Below, piece by piece: positions 23,173 to 32,855 of a stretch of DNA of 64,000 nucleotides. Position numbers and translations under genes: made by a program. Location: positions 173,257,863 to 173,321,862 of the forward strand of contig CM077116.1 of NCBI GenBank assembly GCA_039619475.1, in the 5' to 3' direction. Source of the DNA: Icerya purchasi. Lineage: Eukaryota > Arthropoda > Insecta > Hemiptera > Monophlebidae. Under the pieces are notes generated by a model. The model worked only from the letters and a program-made list of their open reading frames with translations. It had not been told where the DNA came from and made no database searches. How positions within the stretch are numbered: the stretch's first letter is position 1; the number at the start of each line of letters is the position of its first letter.

Positions 23173-23425
23173 TTCATAAATCATTAAAAAAACAAAACAA
23201 TAGGCTTCGCCGGATGGTCACCTATAATCGAGAATGGTCGGTACTTGAAGAAGAAGAATATATAATGATAGTTGATAACCGTATAATTACAGCAATATTC
23301 GCCGTGAGTAACAGTCATATGAATGAAAAATTAAAGTTCATAACAAGCTTTAAATCGCGTCCCCGCATAAGCTCAGCGCTGGTGTATTTAAATAAACGAT
23401 GCGAAATCATAGCACGTTCTGTTTG
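22945..23425 (+). mobile_element. RTE-like C-terminal fragment nested in the jockey copy
   Basis: The sequence encodes QKNEEYFGHLIR, then LLTAEYFIRNNKTSRRN (RTE tail YxGHIMR...LLxxIIxGKIxGKR) and MSDIKTWSGMNTEQLVFTMA followed by EVH (W..NLRxWxGxxxxELFRAAxxKV-type end). A (GA)n expansion interrupts it. It falls between the GVPQG block and the thumb of the jockey RT, so it reads as an insertion. The left boundary is near 22,940 and the right near 23,425; duplications were not resolved. Confidence 0.5.
23143..23172. repeat. (GA)n microsatellite
   Basis: About 15 GA units inside the RTE-like coding remnant; it translates as an RE repeat. Confidence 0.9.
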
Positions 23426-24139
23426 AAATACAGATTCGATGAATATAATCTACTTAAGCAGTCAGACAGTTTTACAATTTCATTCTACCAAATATCTTGG
23501 CAAACGCTTTGACTCCCGGCTTTTGATCTATGTATAAATTGAAATAATAGATTAAAAAGAAAAAAGTAGCTAAATTATGCTGGCTTATCGCTGAAAATTC
23601 TAATCTCGATGTATATTGCAAACATGTCCTTTACCAGCGGCTAATCAAGCCCATTCTGACCTATGGAATAGCATATTATGGGGATGTTCCATTATAGCCA
23701 ACTGCGACGAAATACAAGCTCAACAAAGTATCAGCCTTCGAGATTTAATGCGTTACTCCCGCAACGATGACATTCATCGAGACGTTAGAATGAAAATGAC
23801 GAAGTAATTAAAGATTTTGCTATTAACCTCGTGAAATGACCTTGCCAACACTGTTCAACTTTTAGAAATTAGCAAAGATATCATCCGATGTCTAAAGCGT
23901 CTAGAGCCGCAGGACCTCATTCTGTAGAAAACATTTTTACACGCGTTCTTTTTTTTAAATTTTTTAAGGCTTTGTTTACGAGATTAAATGATTTACTCGT
24001 GTCATTTATTTATTTATAATTAGCAAGTATTTAACAAATTAGTTCAGATTACGATACAAAAAAGAGGGAAAAAAGAAGTTATGACCGTGATGGTACTTCA
24101 AACGTTGCTGGTAGAAAACCGGGTTTTTAGCGTCGTGCA

Positions 24140-24300
24140 ACTTGATTTTTAACCGACTTCAAAAAAAGCAGGAGGTTCTCAATTCGAGGGTATTTTTATT
24201 TTTTATGTGTGTTACTTCCGAACTTTTTTATTGACTAACGATCGTCTGACTTTAAGCATTATGTGAAGAAATTTATGGATGGTGTTATGGTGTTTTGTAA
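24140..24300 (+). repeat. Dispersed AACCGACTTC-type repeat
   Basis: Contains AACCGACTTCAAAAAAAGCA followed by GGAGGTTCTCAATTCG, a motif I know to be very widely dispersed in insect genomes. Related ACCGACTTC starts appear at about 2,250, 37,240 and 49,460, and reverse complements near 46,585 and 58,375. The class is unknown to me. Confidence 0.5.
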
Positions 24301-24378
24301 AGATAAAACTGAATGTTCTTACAAATTTTAGAATTATTAATGGGTTTTTTTTTTTTTTTTTTCTTTAAATTTATATGG

Positions 24379-24422
24379 TCCATGTGCCGTGTGTAATTTC
24401 CGGGATTATTACAGCACATGGA
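24379..24422 (-). other. LINE-B copy 1 3' UTR hairpin
   Basis: TCCATGTGC (24379-24387) and GCACATGGA (24414-24422) form a perfect 9-bp stem with a 26-nt loop, ending about 17 nt from the poly(A) tail. The same structure with different stem bases occurs in the copy at 32.3 kb. Confidence 0.7.
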
Positions 24423-24439
24423 TCAGTGCAAGATCAGAA

Positions 24440-25205
24440 GTGTTTTAATAGGTTAGCCGCTCTAATATGGTGTAGCATATCCTGGACCTGTTTTGATTCG
24501 TTTGACAACGCAACCGACGGTAAGTTGAAGGTGCCTGCAGGCAGGCAATGTTCCAAAACGTGTTCAGCGGTTGGCGAAATTGGGGAATTGCATATGGAAC
24601 AGGCAGAGGGAGGAGATGTTCCTTCCAGCAAATAGTTGCGGGATATTGCTGTGTGCCCTATGCGGAGTCTAGTTAATGCTGCAAACTCTTTGCGGGACAT
24701 GGTTATCGGTGGCCACCAAGGCTCAATGGATCGCAGACATGATGTGTGAGCCGACCACATAGTTTCTCATGTCTCTGCCTTATGTTGCTGAAAAAAGGGT
24801 GGCCCCAGATGAGGCAGAGGGACGCCTTCGGGCATTGGACTATGTGTTGCTGCCTTAGCAACCAAGTTCACGCGCTCATTCCCCGGCACGCCAGCATGAC
24901 CCGGGACTCACAAGAATGTTATCTGTGAGCCAGCCCGGAAAAGCACGTTAATGATGCGCTTTATTTTTCGAGATAATGTGTGTGAGGTTTTAGGTGTTTG
25001 GAGTGTTCTAATCGATTGCAAGGAATCTGTGATTTTGGGGGTAAGGCTGCAGATATTCTCTCAAGCAGAAGAAAATACAATACAGCTCCCCCTCCAGCAC
25101 TGAACCGAAGTTGTGGAGCCGAACTGCATGAAAAACTCCCTCAACCTTGTAGGCGCAAGCCACCAGCGAGGACTCATTGACGGGGTTTACTTGGGCACCA
25201 TCTGT
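24440..25205 (-). pseudogene. LINE-B copy 1 RNase H and zinc-knuckle domain
   Basis: RNase H motifs on the minus strand: YTDGAQVNP near 25,200; LEGELYCIFFCL near 25,085-25,120; a TDSLQSI-type block near 25,010-25,030 reached by a frame change; and VPGHAGVPGNER near 24,870-24,900. Then the open frame 24760-24434 gives EPWWPPITMSRKEFAALTRL, RIGHTAIS and CSICNSPISPTAEHVLEHC, an intact CCHC knuckle. Frameshifts separate these blocks. Close relatives are at 13.4, 32.4 and 43.0 kb. Confidence 0.85.
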
Positions 25206-25727
25206 ATACAGCTGATTCTAGCCGGGAAAAAGTTGCATTTTTTCCGCCACGTACTGGGACGTCGTTCAGCAGGGATAAGTCCGCAACAATCGGAGTATCC
25301 TCCCAGGGGAGTTCAACATGCTGATGTGCAAGGACAGAGTTCCAGTTAATTCCTCTTTCCTTAAGGAGGGATAGTACACTGGGGAGGGGATCGTTTGGTA
25401 AGGACGGTAGTGGGATTTTTGAATTATCGTTGCGGCGTAATTTAGCTTGGTACCAGTAAAATAAATCTCTGAATTCATAGGAATTTCGGATAACCGTTAA
25501 GGGTGGGATGCCCGCTAGTGAGCAGATTTCCAACGATGGCGACGTCCTATGCGCTCCCAAGATAATACGTATAGCAGTGTGATGGATTGTGTCAAGTGAT
25601 TTAAGGAGTGCTTTGTTTGATGAGGAATAAACTTGGCACCCATAGGTTAATTTACTTAACGTGAGAGATTTGTACACAGTTAGCAGGAGCTTAGGATCTA
25701 TGTTATATTTCGGATTTGACAGACATT

Positions 25728-26804
25728 TTAGTGTATATTCAAGGATTTCATGCATTTATTTTTAAGATGGTGAATGCGATGTGACCAGGACAGTTTTTCA
25801 TCAAACACAAGACCCAAGAATTTAATTGTGTGGAGCAACGGGAGCGGTGAATTCCTTAGGAAAAGAGTTATGTCGGAATCGGGATAACACAGGCGTCTCT
25901 TGTGAAATTTCACACATACGGATTTTGTCGGAGAGAATTCCAGGCCATTGTTATCAGCCTATATTTTCAAGTTATTGATTGTTGATTGAAGGATTGATCT
26001 TGCATTGGACGGAAGGTTAGAAGGAAGGGATATGTTAAGATCATCAATATATAAGCGGGCTGTAACTGGCGGCCGTATACAATCTGACATGTCATTTATG
26101 TATAATATAAATAATATTACGCTCAGCGCTAAGCCTTGGGAAATACCATTTTCGATAAGAAAGGAGGAAGATATTTTAGAGCCAATCCTTACTTGGATCG
26201 CCGTATCAGAAAGAAAGTTAAGGATAAAATTGCCCTTGTTTCCGCTGATTCCGGCGTTCTTCAGCTTAGTAAGCACACATACGCGCTTGAAAGCTTTCTC
26301 TAGGTCAAAAAAGACAGAATATAAGTACTGCTTTCTATTTTGGGCTGTAAGTATCTGCCTTTGGAGGCTCAGAAGGTGCATAATTGCAGATTTTGATGTA
26401 CGGCGACCGACCTGGATTGCAGATAGGATCTCCAAAGATTTTAGGACGGAATAGAGACGCCTATTCACTATTTTTTCCAGAGTTTTTAAATGGACTGATA
26501 TTAAAGAAATTGGTCTGTAACTTTGAGGAAGGAAAGGATTTTTGTTTGATTTAAGAACAGGGATTACTAAAGCAGTTTTCCAGGAGTTAGGGATGGATGA
26601 TGAGGACCAGATTTGATTATAAATATGCAGTAGGGGACTTTTAGCGGAAGGAGAAAGATGTTTCAACATGAGTGGGTGAATTGAATCCGCACCGGGCGCA
26701 CTATTTCTAGTTTTATTTAGTTGAAAGTCTAATTCACCTATTGAGAATGGAAGGTTAAACGCTTCATCTTTCTCGGAAAGAAAAGATATTGATTCACTTT
26801 CCAC
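25728..26804 (-). pseudogene. LINE-B copy 1 reverse transcriptase
   Basis: The open frame 26804-25959 (281 codons) holds RT blocks in order: NKTRNSAPGADSIHPLMLKH, WKTALVIPVLK, YRPISLISVHLKTLEKIVNR, LYSVFFDLEKAFKRV, GISQGLALSVILFILYINDM and the catalytic box YIDD at 26040-26051. The first catalytic Asp is kept (FFDLEKAF). The usual KAFD Asp is Lys. A break at about 25,959-25,913 separates the thumb start (TIKFLGLVFDEKLSWSHRI), and another near 25,740 leads into 25755-25174 (LTYGCQVYSSSNKALLKSLD). It is not translatable as one protein. Confidence 0.9.
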
Positions 26805-26977
26805 TGATGTTTTTTGTGCAAGGAAATTAGGAATGTACGAAGCAGAGGAGAAAACATTTGTGAAGTGGAGCGCAAAAGCGCCCCCACCTCGGATTCATCT
26901 ATCACCAGCGTCCCATTTATAAGTAAGGAGGGGGTCGGAGTGGAACTAGGGTTACCGTTCAGCGCCTTTATCTTATT

Positions 26978-27730
26978 TCACATTATAGCACTTGGTGTGT
27001 CCTTTGAGAACGAGGAGACAAAGGCTACCCAAGATTCCCGCTTTTTAATCCGTATAAGCAGGCGGGCTTTAGCTCTGTATTTGTTGAAATCAATTAAGTC
27101 TTGCTGCGACCTCGTTGCCTTGAACTTTTTCAGTGCTCTTTTCCGTTGGCGTATTGCGGACTTAATTTCTGGGCACCACCATGGAACGCATCGCCGTTGA
27201 TAATTAGATGTTGACGGAATCGTTGCTCGGGCTGCATTATTGATCGCATGAGTGAAGATGGACAAGTTTTCTTCTATACTTAGTGTAGGGCGACAGGGTA
27301 TTATAGTTTTATCTCGATAAGTGCTCCAGTCCGGCTTCTGGAATGCGAATCGTATCTGCACATGGATGGGACGTCGCATGGGTGACAGAGTAGGGAAATG
27401 AATAAAAATGGGGTAATGGTCACTGGAGCATAAATCCTGGTGCACCATGATGTTTACGTGAGGGATCAGCACCGTTGAAATTAAGGCAAGGTCTACTGTT
27501 GAAAACGTGTTGTGAGTTGCATTGAAGTGTGTATGGGAGGGAGGACTCGGCAATATTAAATCGCTACCCAGTACGCAGTCAGAAATTACTTTTCCCCGCG
27601 CATTGGTATAGGCGGCACCCGATTGAGGAGAATGAGCGTTAAAATCACTTATCCAAGTTGAATATGGGCTGGGAGTGTTAATGTGATTATCAGTTGCATT
27701 TGATTTATGTAATTTCAGTAGTAAGACTTA
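26978..27730 (-). pseudogene. LINE-B copy 1 endonuclease (C-terminal half) and linker
   Basis: Upstream of the longest open frame, the minus strand gives WISDFNAHSPQSGAAYTNAR (the GDFNAH motif of APE-type endonucleases). The open frame 27553-26978 continues STVDLALIS (the TxDLxL block) and DLCSSDHYPIFI with the catalytic SDH. The linker VPWWCPEIKSAIRQRKRALK precedes RT, as in I- and jockey-type elements. The N-terminal catalytic residues of the endonuclease are missing. After 26,978 the frame shifts toward RT. Confidence 0.8.
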
Positions 27731-29796
27731 TTTCAGTATTTTCCAAAGACCTCTAAACCACCGCTGAACATCCAAACAGTCTTAATATTGATAATCAGTT
27801 TTTAATTAACTATTTAGGAAGCTAAGTAAGCTGCTACAGTTTTATTCGCGTTAATATCCGGTATACTCGAAGTTATATTTAAGGGTTTGTGTATTATTTT
27901 TTGTTCTTTTCAACCTTAGATTGAATTCAAAATTTCGCATCAATACCGATTGTGTTGGGTTAGGCACATTGTTCACAACGCACAAACTGTACGTAAACAA
28001 TTTCAAAATATCATTTTATTCCCTATTCTTTTTTTTTTTTTTTTTTTTTTTTATCATGGAGGTATCTGCACAGACGGAATTGTGGGAATCGTTGAAAAAT
28101 TCCCCTTATAAATACGAAAACAGAATTAAAGTCAAAAAGTTAAAACAATAGCGATTCTTAACGTTTTGTTTCGTAATAATAACGCGTAAAACTGCTAATC
28201 TTATTTAAGGAAATTTTAAATTAACATTGTTAAATATTAAATGTTACCTCGACTGAATATTGCACCAGGCCCGCCGGTATTATGATACAATTACATCTGT
28301 AAAAGAAAATCGGATGCAGAGTTGTTGAAACGAGAATTTAGTTAGCCAATTCATTTACCTGACAGTTTCGGTAGGCGAAAGTAAAGATAATAACAATAAG
28401 CTAAAGGTGCGTCAAGTATTATTCCGCTACTACGACAAATTGAAGTCACCGTGAGAACTTTTTCATATCGTAATCGCAATCGGTTCAATACTAAATTGAC
28501 GGGATATTTAAAAGTCTAAAACATCGAAATTAAACGCACGTCTATCTGTCTAACACCTATTTACAAACGTTGGATAACATTTTCCCCACGAATTGGTGAA
28601 TATAGAGAGGAACTTCGTTAACGTCGTTTCCCAAAGAGGAGCGCTCTGGATATCGTGTTGCATGTACAGAAACAGAAACAGTTCCTCGATTCAGCGTCGG
28701 TTTCTGCCATCGAGGGGCAGACTGATGCGATCAACATTTTCAAAAATGAATCAAAACTTAGTACGATTTTCCCCTTCAATTGAATGTTGGAAAATAACTC
28801 TATTGTAAGATTAAAAAAAAAAAAAATAAAAAGGAACGGTAAGACCATTTTAGCTTTACGGCAGTCTACAACGAAAGCGATGTTACGTTTTTAAAGCGTA
28901 ACGTGCAGCAAATATGATTCGCATTTTTTTGAAAGCACTTTTTCCGCGGTGCTGAAGCAACGCATAAAGGGATGTAACTTAATTATCATAAGCTCATGTC
29001 TTATTGAAATCGTTGCGGTGAATCAACATGAATTTAAGATCAATATGTGATTAGATCTCATTTGGAAAATGTTTTTAATACTTCTTATTTCCGTTAATCC
29101 CGTAAAGCTATATGGCTATCTGAATTTCGCTTAAATCCTTCTTTGCACTAATCGTTTCTGAACTGGCCGATATTTCCGCGGAATATACACCATCATTAAG
29201 GCAGGACGCATTGATCGAGTTCACCTTTCGTTTAAGAACACATGGGGGGGGGTATTTTCCTTTATTCCAGCATTCTCTTTAATTAAGCACCAGCATGCCA
29301 CTCGTACGCGTCTCCTCATTTCATTTCTCACATCACTTTGTTGTTCGTCATCTATATAAATACACACCTACTGTTTTAGTTATTACATCGTCAATTTTTA
29401 TTTCATTAGTTCTTACGGAATATTTGTTATTTTGTTTTTCTCGCTCACTGCTTTTAGTTGGTTCATAATTTTTTCTAGTTCTCTCGTCCACACTATATGC
29501 AGTTTCTCCTCGAAGTGTATCGTATTATCGCTAGCTTATATCTCGATTAATCGGTCATTTCCTACATCTTAATTCTCATATCTTTTCGGACTTTTCATTA
29601 AATAATCTCGAGGACCGTCGAATCCCTTAATGATATGGTTTCCGTGTGTGTTGGTTACCTTTTATATTAGCTTTAGCGTTGTTGTAAATTTACGTGATAA
29701 TTTATATGTATTATGCATATATTTCGTTTATTTTTCGAAGCGGAACTTCTACTATGCAGTTTAGATGCTTTTTCAAAATCTACGAAACTCACAGCC
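27731..29796. other. No recognisable gene; includes a poly(T) tract
   Basis: A+T-rich. A 24-nt T-run at 28,029-28,052 could mark the tail of an unrecognised minus-strand retroposon, but the 400 bp to its right give no family match. A G-run lies at 29,244-29,252. No coding motif. Confidence 0.4.
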
Positions 29797-31062
29797 AAGG
29801 ACGATAGATTTTTTTTTTTTTTTTTTTTCTTAAAATTTTGTATTGTGACGACAATTTAGTCTTTAACAATAACGGTGACAAAGTTGACTACACGTGGAGA
29901 GAGTTACACTTCCAATGAAGTGACTCCGACTTTATGCATCATTTCACTAAGTCATATGGTTTTCGGCGTTTAAGTCGCCTCATATGCTCAGAGTTGTAGT
30001 TGTATGACTTCGACATTAGTATGCTTCACTAGCCGTTTTTCGTGTTTACAGGCGAACCTGGTAATTTCATCGACGACCATTGGAATTTCCATATCTCGAT
30101 GTATGTCATTCGAATCTGTATGCAGCAATGATCGTGCGAAGTGCAATGTTCTGACGTCTATGTATACAATTTATGTTAGAACTACTAGCATAGCCCCACA
30201 ACTGTATTCCATAAATCCATATAGGTTTAACAATGGCTGTATACAAAAGTCGTTTGTTTTCAATAGATAACGGCGAGTTTCTTCCTAGCAGCCAATAAAG
30301 ACTTCTCACCTTTGCCTTCATTTCCAAACATTTTTGTCGGACGTGGTGCTTCCAATTTAAACGCGAATCAAGGTGCATCCCTAGGTACTTGGCTGAATCT
30401 TTTTGTGGGATTATCTGCTGATTCAGCGTCATTGGGATGTTCTCAGTTTTCCGTAAAGTGAAGTTTACGTGCACCGATTTATTTTTCGCTATTAACTTTT
30501 ATTTTCTAGCGTTTCGTCCATGCACTTAATTCGTTTATTGTTGACTGTAAGCGATTAGTTACATTCTTCTGGATTTTACTTGTGGTCAGAATTGCTGTGT
30601 CATCAGCAAACATAGCTATAACTGTATGATTGTTCGTTGGAATATCGGCTGTGTAAAGGAGATAAAGGATAGGTCCTAAAACACTGCCTTGTGGTATTCC
30701 TGCCGATATTTCTCTCCAGTCAGACATCGCTTCCTCATAACTAATTCTGAACTGCCGGTTGGTCAGGTATGATTTCAGAACACGGTACCACGGATATGGC
30801 AACTTTTCACGTAATTTAACGAATAATCCGTCGTGCCAAACTTTATCGAAAGCTTGAGCTACATCGAGGAATACCCCGCAGCAATATTCCTTCTCCTCAA
30901 GAGTTTTATGTGTCACATTTGAGACGCGATGCACCTGATCAATTGTACTGTGCTTGCTACGAAATCCAAACTGGTGATCTGGAATTAGCTTTTTTGTTTC
31001 AATTATAGGTCTAAGCCGCTTTAGTGCAAGTTTTTCAAACAGCTTCGATAAGGACGATAGAT
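29797..31062 (-). mobile_element. Jockey copy 2, 5'-truncated, with 13-bp target-site duplication
   Basis: The direct repeat AAGGACGATAGAT at 29797-29809 and 31050-31062 brackets an insertion of 29810-31049. On the minus strand it starts inside RT (LSKLFEKLALKRL) and ends in a poly(A) tail (T-run 29,810-29,829) that directly follows the duplication. These are the hallmarks of a target-primed, 5'-truncated insertion. Unlike most LINEs here its boundaries are exact, so it is one of the younger insertions. Confidence 0.9.
30106..31045 (-). pseudogene. Jockey-like reverse transcriptase (palm and thumb)
   Basis: Minus strand. The upstream part reads IETKKLIPDHQFGFRSKHST, then the open frame 30934-30506 with YCCGVFLDVAQAFDKVWHDG, GIPQGSVLGPILYLLYTADI and an intact FADD box (30599-30610). 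One frameshift between 30,506 and 30,474 leads into the thumb, 30474-30106 (KYLGMHLDSRLNWKHHV, KPIWIYGIQLWG, HRRQNIALRTI). The QAFD and FADD catalytic residues are kept, so only the truncation and one frameshift disable it. It lacks RNase H, as jockey elements do. Confidence 0.9.
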
Positions 31063-31740
31063 GCGCAATATAAAGAGCAGAATCGGCTCAGCCTCTCCAA
31101 CCTGTCTAGCAAACACTAAAAACAATACACACTCGATAAAATGGTATATACAGAGATGGCAAGAAAATTATTAGCGCATAAAGATTAAATGAAATAAAAT
31201 ACAAAACCAAACCCACCGAAAGACATAAAATTCATATGCGAAAACGTCTGATCAGCGTGGGATACTAAATTCTTCCTTATGATAATCCGTAAAGAAGCGA
31301 TGGCCGTAAAAGTCTGCGATGGGCTCTCGATTTTATCACTCGCCCTCGCACAGCCTAGTAAACATATAAACAGGTGGTAAGGCAACGACGGGATAAAAAA
31401 AAAAAAAAAAAAAAAAACGGCCGAACCAGAATAAGAATCGCAACAGCGCTGAATGTAACTAAAAGTGAGTTAAGACCTTAAAAGAAGACAAGATTAAGCT
31501 GAAATCGAATTACAATTAGGAACAATAAAATGGGGGCTATTTAACAGGGAATAAAAATGAAATACACGCAGAACAAACCTAAATAGTGGACATCGGCCAT
31601 ACTCTTACAGTCCAGAGAATGCAGGGTAAAGAAAAATACGTATAGAGGTTTGATGTCTGTTTTGTGAAACTTATTAATCTTCGAGTACACATTGAAATTA
31701 CACAATTGTTGTTTTTCATTTTCTGTATTGTCGTTACTTA
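31063..31740. other. Unassigned sequence with a poly(A) tract
   Basis: A 24-nt A-run at 31,395-31,418 follows about 330 bp of sequence I cannot place. It could be the tail of a plus-strand retroposon. The minus-strand ORF 31385-31185 has no family match. Confidence 0.35.
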
Positions 31741-31855
31741 AACACGCGTATAAAATTCACGTACAGCAGAAAATATAATTATTTGAAAAAATATAATTAT
31801 TTGAAAAAAATGAATTATATTTTTTGTTACACGTGAATTTTATACGTGTGCTTAA
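31741..31855. mobile_element. Very short foldback element
   Basis: The left arm ACACGCGTATAAAATTCACG...AAAATATAATTATT and the right arm are reverse complements over ~45 bp with a few mismatches (right arm AATTATATTTTTTGTTACAC then GTGAATTTTATACGTGTG). The stretch AAAATATAATTATTTGAA is directly duplicated at the centre. Confidence 0.65.
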
Positions 31856-32303
31856 TTAATCTACATTGATTGATTTTCAGGTTCGAGCAAAGCTTGCTTA
31901 ATATCGTAATGTACACACTAGTCTGCGAGTAATGTTTGATCGATCGATGGTAAAATAATTCGGACTCACTCACGATCGTAGGCTGCTGTATATATCAGGT
32001 GAGAGACTGTATATAAAATTTTTAAATAATTTAAATTCTACTATTATTTCTAGACTACGTTTTTTCTAGACGATACGTACTAAGTATTATTACTGACTGA
32101 TATTTTCGTTCACAAAGGCACTTGACGTTTTTTTTATTCATTATTTATTATTCATTTTTAATTATGTTCCTATGATTTATTACGATTTATATGATTTTCT
32201 TAACTTAACGTAATAAAAAAAAAAATATATATATATATATATATCAGAAACGTAAAAAATAATATATATATTAAAATAATATGAATATTTGGATATTTTA
32301 AAA

Positions 32304-32855
32304 TTTTTTTTTTTTTTTCTTTCCCTTTTTTAAATTGTGTGTGCTGTTTGTAACTACTGTGGTCATTATAGCACACACAAGGGGAGGTTATTTAGATTTG
32401 TTGTGTTAGGCCACTCATTCTTACAAAGGCTATAATTCGAGTGATGTTTATTGATTCGTTAGAGAGTATGTCCTCTATGTTTCCCAGCAAGTCCAGTTGT
32501 TTTCGTAATACCTTCATCTTTTGGCAGGTGAGCAGTATATGAGAGACTGTTGGTATGGTTATCTGGCCGCACAGGGGACACATAGTCGGAGGCGGGGTTT
32601 CATCGATTATGTGTTTATGGGAAATAACGATATGCCCGATTCGCAGTCGGCTGAGGATCTTAAAGTCGTTTCTGGATGTTCCTTTTGGTGGCCACCATGG
32701 TTCAACTGTGGGCTTTATGCTTCTTAAGAATGTTGTAGCAGCTGCCCATTCAGTTCTCCACTGCTTTTCGCACGCTCTTAATAATGTGTATTCCATTGAT
32801 GTCGGTAGTTCCGCGTCTTCTGGCATTGGCGAGAGCAAGGCAGACCGTGTTATTT
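32304..32855 (-). mobile_element. LINE-B copy 2: zinc-knuckle domain, 3' hairpin and tail
   Basis: Minus strand with tail T-run 32,304-32,318. The open frame 32838-32392 starts LSPMPEDAELPT, continues CEKQWRTEWAAATTFLRSIK, PTVEPWWPPKGTSRNDF, LRIGHIVISHKHI and the intact knuckle CPLCGQITIPTVSHILLTC, and ends MSGLTQQI. The residues upstream of LSPMPEDAE (a RNase H C-terminal remnant) stop near 32,855. It is 5'-truncated. It is closer to the 42.8-kb copy than to copy 1. Confidence 0.85.
32335..32380 (-). other. LINE-B copy 2 3' UTR hairpin
   Basis: TTGTGTGTGCT (32335-32345) and AGCACACACAA (32370-32380) form a perfect 11-bp stem with a 24-nt loop, close to the poly(A) tail. Compared with copy 1, three stem pairs differ on both sides. 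Confidence 0.75.

Larger units (their letters stand above)
22480..23940 (+). pseudogene. Jockey-like RT fragment, interrupted by an RTE-like piece
   Basis: Plus strand, many frame changes. Readable blocks: LYRPIPLLTLIPKLHGKQLL (RPISLL...KLFEKLL), LIPD-like DQ..IWFQGAT (QFGFRxxHAT), then QFQVAHGDAKSSV and GALQGIAL (GVPQGSVLGP). After the interruption at about 22,945-23,425 come FHSTKYLGKRFDSRL and YQRLIKPILTYGIAYYGDV (thumb). These match the better-preserved jockey copy at 29.8-31.05 kb. The FADD box is not readable. No poly(A) tail is identified. Confidence 0.65.
24344..27730 (-). mobile_element. LINE-B copy 1: near-complete EN-RT-RNase H element
   Basis: This is the longest LINE in the window. 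Minus strand, running from about 27,730 to a poly(A) tail (T-run 24,344-24,362). Order on the minus strand: endonuclease C-terminal half, PWW linker, RT, thumb, RNase H, zinc-knuckle domain, 3' UTR with a hairpin. It is 5'-truncated in the endonuclease and has several frameshifts. Two more 3'-end copies of related elements lie at 32.3 and 42.8 kb. Confidence 0.85.

Noticed and set aside
23079..23426. 115-codon ORF with RE repeat
   Set aside because: (GA)n microsatellite inside an RTE-like remnant; not an independent gene.
26005..26454. 149-codon plus-strand ORF
   Set aside because: Antisense shadow of the LINE-B reverse transcriptase on the minus strand.
28029..28151. Open stretch starting after the T-run (MEVSAQTELWESL)
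   Set aside because: Only about 36 codons after the T-run, no motif; cannot be supported as a gene.
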